Shown here: positions 56,535 to 64,000 of the stretch, in pieces
Layout: each line of letters starts with the position of its first letter
Position numbering within the stretch: the stretch's first letter is position 1
Origin: Pseudoalteromonas sp. T1lg23B
GTDB taxonomy: Bacteria; Pseudomonadota; Gammaproteobacteria; Enterobacterales; Alteromonadaceae
Reading direction: 5' to 3'
Assembly: GCF_002964665.1 (NCBI RefSeq)
Contig: NZ_PQBZ01000030.1
Span: 318,388 to 382,387, forward strand
Length of the DNA stretch: 64,000 bases
The notes under the pieces: model-generated
The model's input: only the letters and a program-made list of their open reading frames with translations
Databases searched by the model: none
Told to the model about the DNA's origin: nothing
Position numbers and translations under genes: made by a program

Positions 56535-58901
56535 TTAGAAGAAAATATAATCTAAACGCACTGCCAATGTTCTGCCTTGCAAGAACTCAATGTATTTTTG
56601 TGCTGTCGTACTGTCAGTTCGACTGCGATCACTTTGATACTTAATTGCTTCTTTATTGAAAACATTATTGAGGTGTAAACTGAGTTTGACGTTGTCATTT
56701 ACTTCATATCGAGCAGACAAGTTGAACACTTGGTATGCAGGTACATTGTCGCCATCTTTTGTATTGAAGTGAGTTTTGTACTTGCCATAAGCACTTACAT
56801 CTGCGCGAATAAACGCTGGACGACCCCTAAATTCGAACTCTTGATCTAGAGCGATATAGGCGTTGTACTTAGGAACCAGTGCCATTTCATCACCTTTACT
56901 TCCACCGATTGAAGCATTGTCTTCAGTGAGCTCTGACTTAGTGTAAGACGCGTTGACGATAAGTGACAGGTCATCAGTCAAACTTGCTGTAGATTCAAAT
57001 TCAAGACCACGTGACTGAGCAGCACCTGCATTGGCTGTGTAACTAAAGCCACATGTGTCCATATAGATGTCGGTTTTGATATCTGTCCAATCAATATGAT
57101 ATACCGCAGAGCTGAAGCTGAAGCGGCCATCAAATAAAGAAGCTTTGACACCTAACTCATAGTTATCAATCGCATCAGAAGTGTATCTATCTTTACGGTT
57201 ACCGGCTTTAGGGTCATTAACACAAGCTTGTGCCAATGGGCCATTGTTACCACCAGGGCGATAACCTTCTGAGTAGAGGGCATAAACTGAGTAATGCTTT
57301 TCAGGGCGCCAAGATGCACTTAACTTGTAACGGTTACCATCTTCTTGGCCTGCAGTCAGTGTTACGTTTTCTGACCATACACCTTCTGTTTCAGTGTGGC
57401 TGTAGTCTTCAAGGTCGAAACGACGCACACCGGCGTTAATTTCAAACTCACCCAAGTCTTGGGTTTGGAAGGTGTAGCTCACATCAGCAAACAGGGCTTG
57501 TTCTTCTTCCCATGCGCTGTAACGTCTTAGGTTCCAGATTTTTGCCGGGTCGCCAAATTTATCGATACCCATTTGGCGAGCATCTACATCCCACCAGTAC
57601 TGGGCTGCAGCTGCAACTTTATCGCCAAGCTCTAGGTATTGCCATTGGTAGTCAGGGGTATTGGGTTCTTCAGTTTTATCGTAGAAGAAGCCAACCGTCC
57701 AGCTCAGTGGGCTATTAGCGTCGAGGTTTTGCAATCTAACTTCATGGGTTGTGCGCTCATATTCGTCATGATTAATGATCCATGTTTTAAACATATCTGA
57801 GGCATCAAGACGTGACCAATCATCTAGGGAATGGGTCTCATAATCACGATAAGAACCGGTGTAACTCAGCGAGGCAACATCCGCGATGTTATCGACATTG
57901 ATGGCGATAGAGAACAGGTCTGTTTGCTCTTCTTCCCAATAATCAAAGGTGTTATAAACAGAGTATTTATCAATTGCACCAGTGATAAACTCGCTGCCTT
58001 GTACACAACGCACACGTCCCCAATCAGGATTACACTCGTTCCATGTATGAGAGACTGTATAGCCGTACTTGGCATCGGGGTCATCTTTATAATCTAAGCT
58101 AAAATATCCACCAGGCTTTGAGGTATCACCGAGCGTGGTGCCTTGAGGATTACGTTCGTCTCTTACATAGGCAAAATTGATGGTGGTGCCTTCCATAGGT
58201 TGCCATAGTAGTTGAGTACGCAAGAAGCTGGTTTTACTTTCTCTTTGTACACCTGTGGCCTTATTGACCATAGGACCCATATTGTTGGTGATATTGCCGT
58301 TTACACGCATGGCTAGGGTGTTATCAACTAAAGGAATGTTGATACCCAAGGACATGCTGCTGTCGTAGCCATCAACGTCTTTTTCAGCAGAGCCTTGCAT
58401 GGTGCCAAATAGTTCGAATTCATCAAGGCGAGGCTTGTTGGTGATCACACGAACCGTACCACCAATGGCATTAGAGCCATAGAGCGTCCCTTGCGGGCCA
58501 CGTAAAATTTCAACTCGTTCTATATCTGCTAAGTTGGTAAATTCGTACGGAATATCATCAGTAAAAATAGCGGTTGTGTCTGGTGTGGTGTCATTACCAC
58601 CGCTTAGGCCTCGAAGAATCAACTCGCCTCGCGGTGCTGCAGCCCCCGCCAATGTGCGGTAGATATCGCTGGCATCTAAATAGTTGCGGTTGCTCATTTC
58701 TGCGGCTGACACAGCTGAGACACTCATTGGAATTTCGAGTATTGACTCAACCTTTTTACGAGATGTCACCGTGATGACTTCGAGTGATTGTTGATTTTCA
58801 TCCGCGCCTGCATCCGCAGCGGCAACAGTGGGTAACATGAACAGAGAGCTGAAAATCGCTGTACTGATCAAGCTTCTTTTAAGTAACTTATTATTATTCA
58901 T
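56535..58901 (-). CDS. TonB-dependent receptor (second)
   Basis: 788 residues. Signal peptide (to about residue 29), TonB box EVITVTSRK, plug with VEILRGPQGTLYGSNAIGGTVRVIT, and a barrel that ends YIFF. It resembles the FecA/FyuA-like receptors of marine bacteria with unassigned ligands. The motif RGPQGTLYGSNAIGG is diagnostic for the plug. No sugar or siderophore genes flank it, so the ligand is not deduced. Confidence 0.92.
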   Translation of the reverse strand: MNNNKLLKRSLISTAIFSSLFMLPTVAAADAGADENQQSLEVITVTSRKKVESILEIPMSVSAVSAAEMSNRNYLDASDIYRTLAGAAAPRGELILRGLSGGNDTTPDTTAIFTDDIPYEFTNLADIERVEILRGPQGTLYGSNAIGGTVRVITNKPRLDEFELFGTMQGSAEKDVDGYDSSMSLGINIPLVDNTLAMRVNGNITNNMGPMVNKATGVQRESKTSFLRTQLLWQPMEGTTINFAYVRDERNPQGTTLGDTSKPGGYFSLDYKDDPDAKYGYTVSHTWNECNPDWGRVRCVQGSEFITGAIDKYSVYNTFDYWEEEQTDLFSIAINVDNIADVASLSYTGSYRDYETHSLDDWSRLDASDMFKTWIINHDEYERTTHEVRLQNLDANSPLSWTVGFFYDKTEEPNTPDYQWQYLELGDKVAAAAQYWWDVDARQMGIDKFGDPAKIWNLRRYSAWEEEQALFADVSYTFQTQDLGEFEINAGVRRFDLEDYSHTETEGVWSENVTLTAGQEDGNRYKLSASWRPEKHYSVYALYSEGYRPGGNNGPLAQACVNDPKAGNRKDRYTSDAIDNYELGVKASLFDGRFSFSSAVYHIDWTDIKTDIYMDTCGFSYTANAGAAQSRGLEFESTASLTDDLSLIVNASYTKSELTEDNASIGGSKGDEMALVPKYNAYIALDQEFEFRGRPAFIRADVSAYGKYKTHFNTKDGDNVPAYQVFNLSARYEVNDNVKLSLHLNNVFNKEAIKYQSDRSRTDSTTAQKYIEFLQGRTLAVRLDYIFF

Positions 58902-59175
58902 ACATTTTCCTTGTGAACAATATGGTAATTATTGCGGGGATCAGATTACGGTAGTTTCCTTAATCAAACAATAATCTTTTGTTATATTTTTAGTTACATA
59001 TGGTGGGAAAATGCATATTAATTATAGAGTTACGATCGTTAAAAGGAGCTTAGTGACCAGAGTTCTTATATAAGTCGTTGATATTTTATGGTTTTATTTT
59101 CTTGCAAGCTGGGGTGCCTGAAAAATACAAGCACCCGCTGAAGGTAGAGCATAAATTCGGTTTATAACCTGTCAG

Positions 59176-59604
59176 TTAGTTAACCGTTAGCTCTACAGCA
59201 ATGTTGCCTCGAGTTGCATTCGAATATGGACATACCTGATGTGCTTTTTCAACCAGCTGCTGAGCTTCTTCTTTTGGCATTGAGGGGATAGTGACAGCGA
59301 GCTTCACGGCAATACCAAAACCACCCTCTATCGCACCAATATCCACTTGCGAGTCAATTTTTGTATCCGCTGGCAGTGATTTTTTGCTTTGCCCTGCAAC
59401 AAATTTAAGCGCACCAATAAAACACGCCGCGTAACCTGCCGCGAATAATTGCTCAGGGTTGGTACCTGGGCCGTCATCACCGCCTAATCCTTTGGGTGTT
59501 GAAAGTTTCACGTCTAGGCGTGAGTCGTTAGATTTTGCTGTACCTTCACGGCCACCAGTAGCTGTGGCATGTGCGCTGTATGCAACAGATTGTAATGTAT
59601 TCAT
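59176..59604 (-). CDS. ohr: Organic hydroperoxide resistance protein Ohr
   Basis: 142 residues from the ATG at 59604 with AGGAG upstream. The two redox cysteines of Ohr are present (YAACFIGAL and VCPYSNAT). It reduces organic hydroperoxides using lipoyl-dependent thiols. It diverges from the MarR-type regulator, the classic ohr-ohrR pair. Confidence 0.95.
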   Translation of the reverse strand: MNTLQSVAYSAHATATGGREGTAKSNDSRLDVKLSTPKGLGGDDGPGTNPEQLFAAGYAACFIGALKFVAGQSKKSLPADTKIDSQVDIGAIEGGFGIAVKLAVTIPSMPKEEAQQLVEKAHQVCPYSNATRGNIAVELTVN

Positions 59605-59633
59605 AGTGTGCTCCTTGTGTATTTCAAAATTAG

Positions 59634-59674
59634 TTTGCATGCAAAGTATATGTGTAAAAATCAAATTTGCAAAT
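59634..59674. promoter_or_regulatory. Palindromes in the ohr-ohrR intergenic region
   Basis: A perfect 12-bp palindrome TTTGCATGCAAA at 59634-59645 and a 10-bp palindrome ATTTGCAAAT at 59665-59674, sharing TTTGCA. They are candidate OhrR sites controlling both genes; known OhrR boxes are AT-rich palindromes. Confidence 0.5.
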
Positions 59675-59714
59675 ACTTTGTGTACAAAATAAAATATCTC
59701 AAGAGGTAAATGCC

Positions 59715-60143
59715 ATGAATGACAGCCAACTTAAACTAGAAAACCAGCTATGCCATCGCCTTTATATGGCGGCCAATGGTATCGTAAGAAGTTATCGGCC
59801 CTTGCTTGAGGCCATTGATTTAACTTATCCACAATATGTGGTGATGATGGCCATGTGGGAACACGACAAGCTCACCATCGCGAGTCTCCTAGAGAAAACA
59901 GCCATCGATGGTGGGGCAATGACATTGATCTTGAAGAAGATGCTTGGCAAGTCTTTGTTGGACATCGTCAGAGATGAGCATGATAAACGTAAAAAGTGGG
60001 TGACATTAACCCAGCAAGGGCGGCAACTTAAATCTCAAGCCCTGCAAATTCCAGAGCAAATTCGTTGTGGCTTTCCAAATGTCAGCACAGAGGATCTGCA
60101 ACAGCTGACTCAGCTCTTGGATAAGGTGTTGGTTGACTTGTAA
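59715..60143 (+). CDS. ohrR: OhrR, MarR-family organic peroxide sensor
   Basis: 142 residues from the ATG at 59715 (AAGAGGT before it). MarR winged-helix protein with the sensing Cys in the family position (LENQLCHRLY, Cys13) and a second Cys in IRCGF near residue 117, so it may be of the two-Cys type. Oxidation of the Cys by organic hydroperoxides releases it from DNA and derepresses ohr. Confidence 0.92.
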   Translation: MNDSQLKLENQLCHRLYMAANGIVRSYRPLLEAIDLTYPQYVVMMAMWEHDKLTIASLLEKTAIDGGAMTLILKKMLGKSLLDIVRDEHDKRKKWVTLTQQGRQLKSQALQIPEQIRCGFPNVSTEDLQQLTQLLDKVLVDL

Positions 60144-60185
60144 AACACCTTAAGAGGGTTTTGGATAGAATTACCTGAGATTCAT

Positions 60186-60199
60186 GGCATACGTATACA
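60186..60199. promoter_or_regulatory. Distant match to the starch-locus operator
   Basis: GGCATACGTATACA shares the ATACGTAT core and 12 of 14 positions with TGCATACGTATGCA. It sits 136 bp before the unrecognised gene at 60336, far from the starch genes. Confidence 0.35.
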
Positions 60200-60335
60200 C
60201 ACAGGTGGTGTTCTAATTTTTATTTGAATACAACGCATAAGTTTTACATACTGAATATCAATTAATGGTAAGAGGTCAGAGGTGAAGAAGCGTCATCTTT
60301 CTTCTTAATGGCCTTAATAATGGAGTGCGTTGTGT

Positions 60336-61394
60336 ATGAAGAAGACTTATCTAATCGTTGCAGGACTGCTTAGTGTACTGCTGGTATGGTTTTTGTCTGA
60401 TGAACAATCAGGCACAGAAACCAAACCTTTAGTTAAGCCCCAAAAAGCGGTGAACATGCCCATGGTTGGGCAATTTCCTAGTGCTGCAACACAACCAAAG
60501 GCGCAGGTATCAGTTAAGCCAGAAGTAACACAAACTGCCCGTCAGCTGAGCGAAGCGGCACAGCAGGTAGCGATTCAATACGAGCAGGCGCTTAAATACC
60601 CCCCATATTCTCAGCCGTTAACCGAGTATGATGAAGATAGGCTCAATCCGAATTATTTTTACCCTGTGACTAGCTTAGTCGAAGGCAGTGATAAGCCCCT
60701 AAGTGTTAAGTTGTCTAAGTATCGTTACGTGTATCCAGAAGACATTGTGGTTGAGGTAACAGGCCCGGATTTGAAAGAGGTAGAGCTTAAATTGCTTGAT
60801 ATCGATACGCAGCAGGAGTATGCCTCGACAACCCTACAAAATGGCCCTTTTACAGGTCGTTTCAAAGGAGAAAAGCAATTTCCTCGCGCTCTGCAATTGG
60901 TTGCTAACGCCAAATTAGCAGATAAAAAAGTGCCCGTAGTGGCGCAGTTTCAATATATGCAGCCTAGCGCCAAAATCGTCGATGTATCTGATGTTTACCC
61001 ACAAAATGACAATATGTTCATTGTGCTTACTTTAGATGTCAGCAATCCTGGCACATATCGGGTAAGAGCTAACTTATTCACAGCTGATGGACAGCCATTG
61101 GCGCATCTAGTGAGTAAAGAGAAGTTATCAAAAGGCACACAAAGCATGACGCTAAAGGCACATTGGTCAGTACTTAGAGCAAATATGTCAAATATGCAGC
61201 TGTCTGGTTTTGTCGTGGAGCGTATGTCACCCAGTCCTTCGGAGCCCGCTAGTTACGGCAGTAGTGACATTAAAACTTTTGAAATCAAAGATTTTGCATT
61301 CGATAGCTTACAACAGCTTCCTTATCAAGCGTCTTCTCAAGAACAACAAAGTCTAGAGTTTTTACGTCACCTTGCGAGTGAAGGACAATTGTAG
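60336..61394 (+). CDS. Unrecognised exported or membrane-anchored protein
   Basis: 352 residues from the ATG at 60336 (GGAG at 60322-60325); a TTG at 60330 is less likely. An N-terminal hydrophobic helix (residues 4-18, YLIVAGLLSVLLVWFL) is followed by a Thr/Pro/Lys-rich linker and a Pro-rich, beta-strand-like body (VKLSKYRYVYPEDIVVEVTGPDLKEVELKLL). I do not recognise a family. It lies between ohrR and a secreted hydrolase, with terminators on its 3' side only. It may be periplasmic and tethered by the uncleaved helix. Confidence 0.75.
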   Translation: MKKTYLIVAGLLSVLLVWFLSDEQSGTETKPLVKPQKAVNMPMVGQFPSAATQPKAQVSVKPEVTQTARQLSEAAQQVAIQYEQALKYPPYSQPLTEYDEDRLNPNYFYPVTSLVEGSDKPLSVKLSKYRYVYPEDIVVEVTGPDLKEVELKLLDIDTQQEYASTTLQNGPFTGRFKGEKQFPRALQLVANAKLADKKVPVVAQFQYMQPSAKIVDVSDVYPQNDNMFIVLTLDVSNPGTYRVRANLFTADGQPLAHLVSKEKLSKGTQSMTLKAHWSVLRANMSNMQLSGFVVERMSPSPSEPASYGSSDIKTFEIKDFAFDSLQQLPYQASSQEQQSLEFLRHLASEGQL

Positions 61395-61450
61395 CAGTCA
61401 CAGGCTTATCTAATTGCCGATTAAAAACCGATAAAAAGCGTATTAATCCT

Positions 61451-61487
61451 CCTAAAACCGCCATTTAAGGTGGTTTTAGGCATTTTT
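61451..61487 (+). terminator. Intrinsic terminator after the unrecognised gene
   Basis: A 12-bp stem, CCTAAAACCGCC and GGTGGTTTTAGG with one G-T pair, then a T-run. The remaining 61490-61703 gap is AT-rich with nothing I can name. Confidence 0.85.
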
Positions 61488-61703
61488 TCTGCAAAATTCA
61501 CTGTCTCATAATCTACATACTCAGTTGATTTCTTTGCTATTAATTTATCAATACCGTCTTTATCGTTCATTTAAATATCACTTTTGTAAATTTAATGTTG
61601 AAATTTGAGTTTTTGTTAAACATACTGGAATGACTCAGTGATACGAGGTCTGATGTCTGAGTTCATAAACCATAAAAAATAAAATAAATACTCAGGAGTT
61701 TAC

Positions 61704-62768
61704 ATGAACAACAAATGCAGCAAGTTGAGCATAAAGGCTTTCGCCGCTTTTATGTTGTGTGTACTGAGCAGTTTTGCAGCACACAGTAACGAATATAAAA
61801 CTATCTTGATCCACGGTTTTCAACCGGGTCAACTCCTAAACCCCAATGGTACGAATGTAGTCAGTGATGGCCAGTCATATTGGACATCGTTCTGGGGCAA
61901 TAAAGCGGATGAGCGCATAGATTGGCCATCGTATGAGCGGTTAGAAGGAAAAATTGCTACTGATTGGTTGTGGCCCAAACTAAAGCAGTTTTCGCAATCA
62001 AACCTTTGTGAACCGGGATGTGTCTTGTTGACGCACTCAACAGGTGATTTAGTGGCGCGCTACATTATTGATAATCAGGCAAATTGGCTTGAAAATGCAG
62101 GTTTACAGCCACTGAATATCGTCGCTACATTTGATATTGCAGGTGCGGGTGGAGGAAGTGAGTTAGCTGATACTGCGGTGAGTGCTTTAATGGGTGGACA
62201 TTTTTGGGATCCACTTGTAGAGCAAGCAATTAAATTGTGGTTAGGTAGCACAACAGTGAATGCGCTGGGTATTTTGCACGATTTAAAAGTAAATAATGCG
62301 CGTAAAATTGCTCCTCAGCCGTCAAGCCGTGCGCCGCGTTTGCGTTTTGTTGCCAACTCAAGTGATTACTATGGTGTGACGAGTCCATTTCTAAAAGGTA
62401 GTGATGATGGCGTGGTAGCTTCTCACTCTGCATGTGGTGCCAGCAAAGCGGCTAAATTTGGTAGCTGCTCACAACAAATCGCGATGGATGGCCAGTTGAC
62501 AGCGCAAGATGACGCAGTGAGTGGCTTTATGCCCTACCATTATCCGTTGATCATGGCGGATGGATACACTCATGGCACTATTCGAGAGGCTGGACACCAT
62601 GGCAAGGTGACCATTGCACAAAACAACATTGGTGTAGCTGGTAACAATATTGGTTTTCAAACCTATGATAAGAGCACCGGTTTTTGGGTCTTTAAAAAGC
62701 ATTATCGCTACGTGAAAGATTCAGAGACGCTAGGTGTGTCGCAGCTCATCAATAACGTACTTCCATAG
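61704..62768 (+). CDS. Secreted alpha/beta-hydrolase (lipase-like)
   Basis: 354 residues. Signal peptide (ending FAAHS). The oxyanion-hole stretch ILIHGFQPGQ and the nucleophile elbow THSTGDLVARY with Ser112 place it among alpha/beta-hydrolases. The usual first Gly of GxSxG is replaced by Thr. Four cysteines (CEPGC, CGASKAAKFGSC) could form disulfides in the exported protein. The substrate is likely an ester but not determined. Confidence 0.8.
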   Translation: MNNKCSKLSIKAFAAFMLCVLSSFAAHSNEYKTILIHGFQPGQLLNPNGTNVVSDGQSYWTSFWGNKADERIDWPSYERLEGKIATDWLWPKLKQFSQSNLCEPGCVLLTHSTGDLVARYIIDNQANWLENAGLQPLNIVATFDIAGAGGGSELADTAVSALMGGHFWDPLVEQAIKLWLGSTTVNALGILHDLKVNNARKIAPQPSSRAPRLRFVANSSDYYGVTSPFLKGSDDGVVASHSACGASKAAKFGSCSQQIAMDGQLTAQDDAVSGFMPYHYPLIMADGYTHGTIREAGHHGKVTIAQNNIGVAGNNIGFQTYDKSTGFWVFKKHYRYVKDSETLGVSQLINNVLP

Positions 62769-62781
62769 TATCCCCGACCAT

Positions 62782-62815
62782 AAAAACGACGGGCTAGCAA
62801 ATGCTCGTCGTTTTT
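62782..62815. terminator. Bidirectional terminator
   Basis: AAAAACGACGGGC and GCTCGTCGTTTTT around TAGCAAAT, between convergent genes. Confidence 0.88.
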
Positions 62816-62847
62816 ATTCGATATAGCAAGCAGCCTTCTAGACGGTA

Positions 62848-63753
62848 CTATCTATCTCTGACCAATAAACTTGTGAATGCGTCGTTGATATCACTAAATC
62901 TAAAGTGATAACCGGATTTCAGCACTCGTTTAGGTACTACGGCCTGCCCGTAGATGAGTAGCTCAGCCATTTCACCAAACATCAGTCGCAAAGCTTTTTC
63001 GGGCATTTTAAATAGGGTAGGCCGGTGTAAAACCTGCCCCAGTGCTTTGGTAAATTCCAGATTGCTAACAGGTGAAGGCGCGGTGACATTAAAGATACCA
63101 CTGAGCTCGCGGTGTTTAAGCAAATACAAGATGATGTGTACCATGTCATCAATGTGGATCCAAGACATCATTTGCTCTCCGCTGGCAAGTGGTCCGCCTA
63201 ATCCAAACTTGAAAGCAGGCAGCATTTTCTTTAGTGCTCCGCCATGTTGGCTTAGTACAATGCCAGTGCGCAAAATACAGACTCTGGTTTGCTCGCTTTG
63301 GGCTTTCAAAGCAAGCTCCTCCCATTGCTTACAAAGTTGATGACTAAATTCTGGATGTGGGTTTTGGCAGGATTCATCAATGATTGCATCGTTAGCTTGT
63401 CGCCCATAAAACCCAACCGCACTACCAGAAATTAAAGTATGAGGAGGGGTGTCAGCTGCAGCTATTTTATTAACTAATTGTTCTGTGATATCTAATCTGC
63501 TTTCACAAATGGCGCGCTTTTGTTTTGCGCTCCAACGTTTATCTGCGATTGGCTCACCCGCAAGATTAATTACGGCGTCAATATTGTCAAAATCGATATG
63601 TCCTAAGGTATCTACACAGGTCACACGGCTTCTAAATTGCTGCTGAGCTTTGACTATATTTCGGGTTAGCACGCTGACTTGATGCTTATTGTATAAAAAC
63701 CGACACAGCTGATCGCCGATTAAACCGGTTGCGCCAGTGATCAATATATTCAT
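62848..63753 (-). CDS. TIGR01777 family NAD-dependent epimerase-like protein (YfcH type)
   Basis: 301 residues. The Rossmann signature ITGATGLIGDQLCRFL at the start, VINLAGEPIADKRW, and a C-terminal DUF1731-like end (VVPKRVLKSGYHFRFSDINDAF) define the family. It is an extended short-chain dehydrogenase-like protein without a known substrate. Confidence 0.92.
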   Translation of the reverse strand: MNILITGATGLIGDQLCRFLYNKHQVSVLTRNIVKAQQQFRSRVTCVDTLGHIDFDNIDAVINLAGEPIADKRWSAKQKRAICESRLDITEQLVNKIAAADTPPHTLISGSAVGFYGRQANDAIIDESCQNPHPEFSHQLCKQWEELALKAQSEQTRVCILRTGIVLSQHGGALKKMLPAFKFGLGGPLASGEQMMSWIHIDDMVHIILYLLKHRELSGIFNVTAPSPVSNLEFTKALGQVLHRPTLFKMPEKALRLMFGEMAELLIYGQAVVPKRVLKSGYHFRFSDINDAFTSLLVRDR

Positions 63754-63884
63754 AAACGCGATGCTCTAAATCTTTATCTATATCATTAGTGTAGGTAATT
63801 TACGGTAAATACTGAATAAAGATCAGAACGTTTTATTTTATGCTCGTTTCCATTACACTTTGAAAAAAATACTAAGGAAGCCAA

Positions 63885-64000
63885 GTGTCTTCATTATCAG
63901 GAATAAATAAGAGTCTCGTTGTTTTAGCGTCATTGGTTATCGTGCTTGCGGGTATTAAATTAGCCAGCGATATTGTAGTGCCTTTTATACTCGCTGCTTT
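63885..64000 (+). CDS. AI-2E family transporter, 5' part (cut by window end)
   Basis: A GTG at 63885 with AAGGAAG at 63874-63880 starts an open frame running off the window. The first 38 residues (SLVVLASLVIVLAGIKLASDI, then VVPFILAA) form the first membrane segment of the PF01594 (AI-2E/TqsA/YdiK) family. Members are putative exporters or permeases; a role in quorum signal export is known only for TqsA. Only the start is visible. Confidence 0.7.
   Translation, partial: MSSLSGINKSLVVLASLVIVLAGIKLASDIVVPFILAA

Overview
The window looks like a chromosomal stretch of a marine gammaproteobacterium of the Pseudoalteromonas type. This rests on gene content: pheS-pheT-ihfA synteny, DUF2066 next to hda, a long-form GAPDH, a TonB-receptor-based starch locus with a MalT-type permease, DUF2989, YdcH and YeaC proteins, and a complete violacein operon. 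The genus is an inference. No rRNA, tRNA, phage, insertion sequence or CRISPR array was found.

Layout. 1-6.3 kb is housekeeping: the end of a diguanylate cyclase, DUF2066-hda, and pheS-pheT-ihfA. 6.4-8.0 kb holds a CSS-motif EAL phosphodiesterase. 8.0-22.4 kb is a starch/maltodextrin locus. It has a frameshifted GH13 alpha-glucosidase divergent from a TonB receptor, a flavin-dependent halogenase homologue, two GH13 enzymes, a MalT-like permease and a GH15 glucoamylase. Three near-identical 14-bp palindromes with an ATACGTAT core mark its promoters. 22.5-24.6 kb has a YtoQ protein and a MATE exporter. 25.1-32.5 kb is vioABCDE, the route from L-tryptophan to violacein. It is followed by a candidate 27-codon ORF, then a 13-bp inverted repeat that covers the probable ribosome binding site of a secreted cyanophycinase-like (S51) protein. 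34.5-37.9 kb holds two LacI-type regulators and glucokinase, with a second type of operator palindrome inside a promoter spacer.

38-46.7 kb has YdcH, a GGDEF-EAL protein, a LysR regulator divergent from an RND efflux pair whose adaptor is frameshifted, and an MDR-type oxidoreductase. 47-56.5 kb has an MlaC-like protein, a DUF2989 lipoprotein, GAPDH, an M14 carboxypeptidase, an Na+/alanine symporter with an inserted segment, a zinc-ribbon protein, YeaC and a large DUF349 protein. 56.5-64 kb has a second TonB receptor, the divergent ohr/ohrR pair, an unrecognised exported protein, a secreted alpha/beta hydrolase, a TIGR01777 epimerase and the start of an AI-2E family transporter.

How the genes work together. 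Oligosaccharides probably enter through the outer-membrane receptor, are cut by lipoprotein and periplasmic amylases and glucoamylase, and cross the inner membrane by the MFS permease. Glucokinase, likely under LacI-type control, feeds glucose to glycolysis. Violacein is made by a tightly packed operon with a MATE pump just upstream. The best candidates for something undescribed are the leader-ORF/hairpin arrangement at 32.8-33.05 kb, the inverted repeat touching the vioA promoter, and the operator-promoter-terminator module at 35.64-35.74 kb. All three rest on sequence pattern alone.
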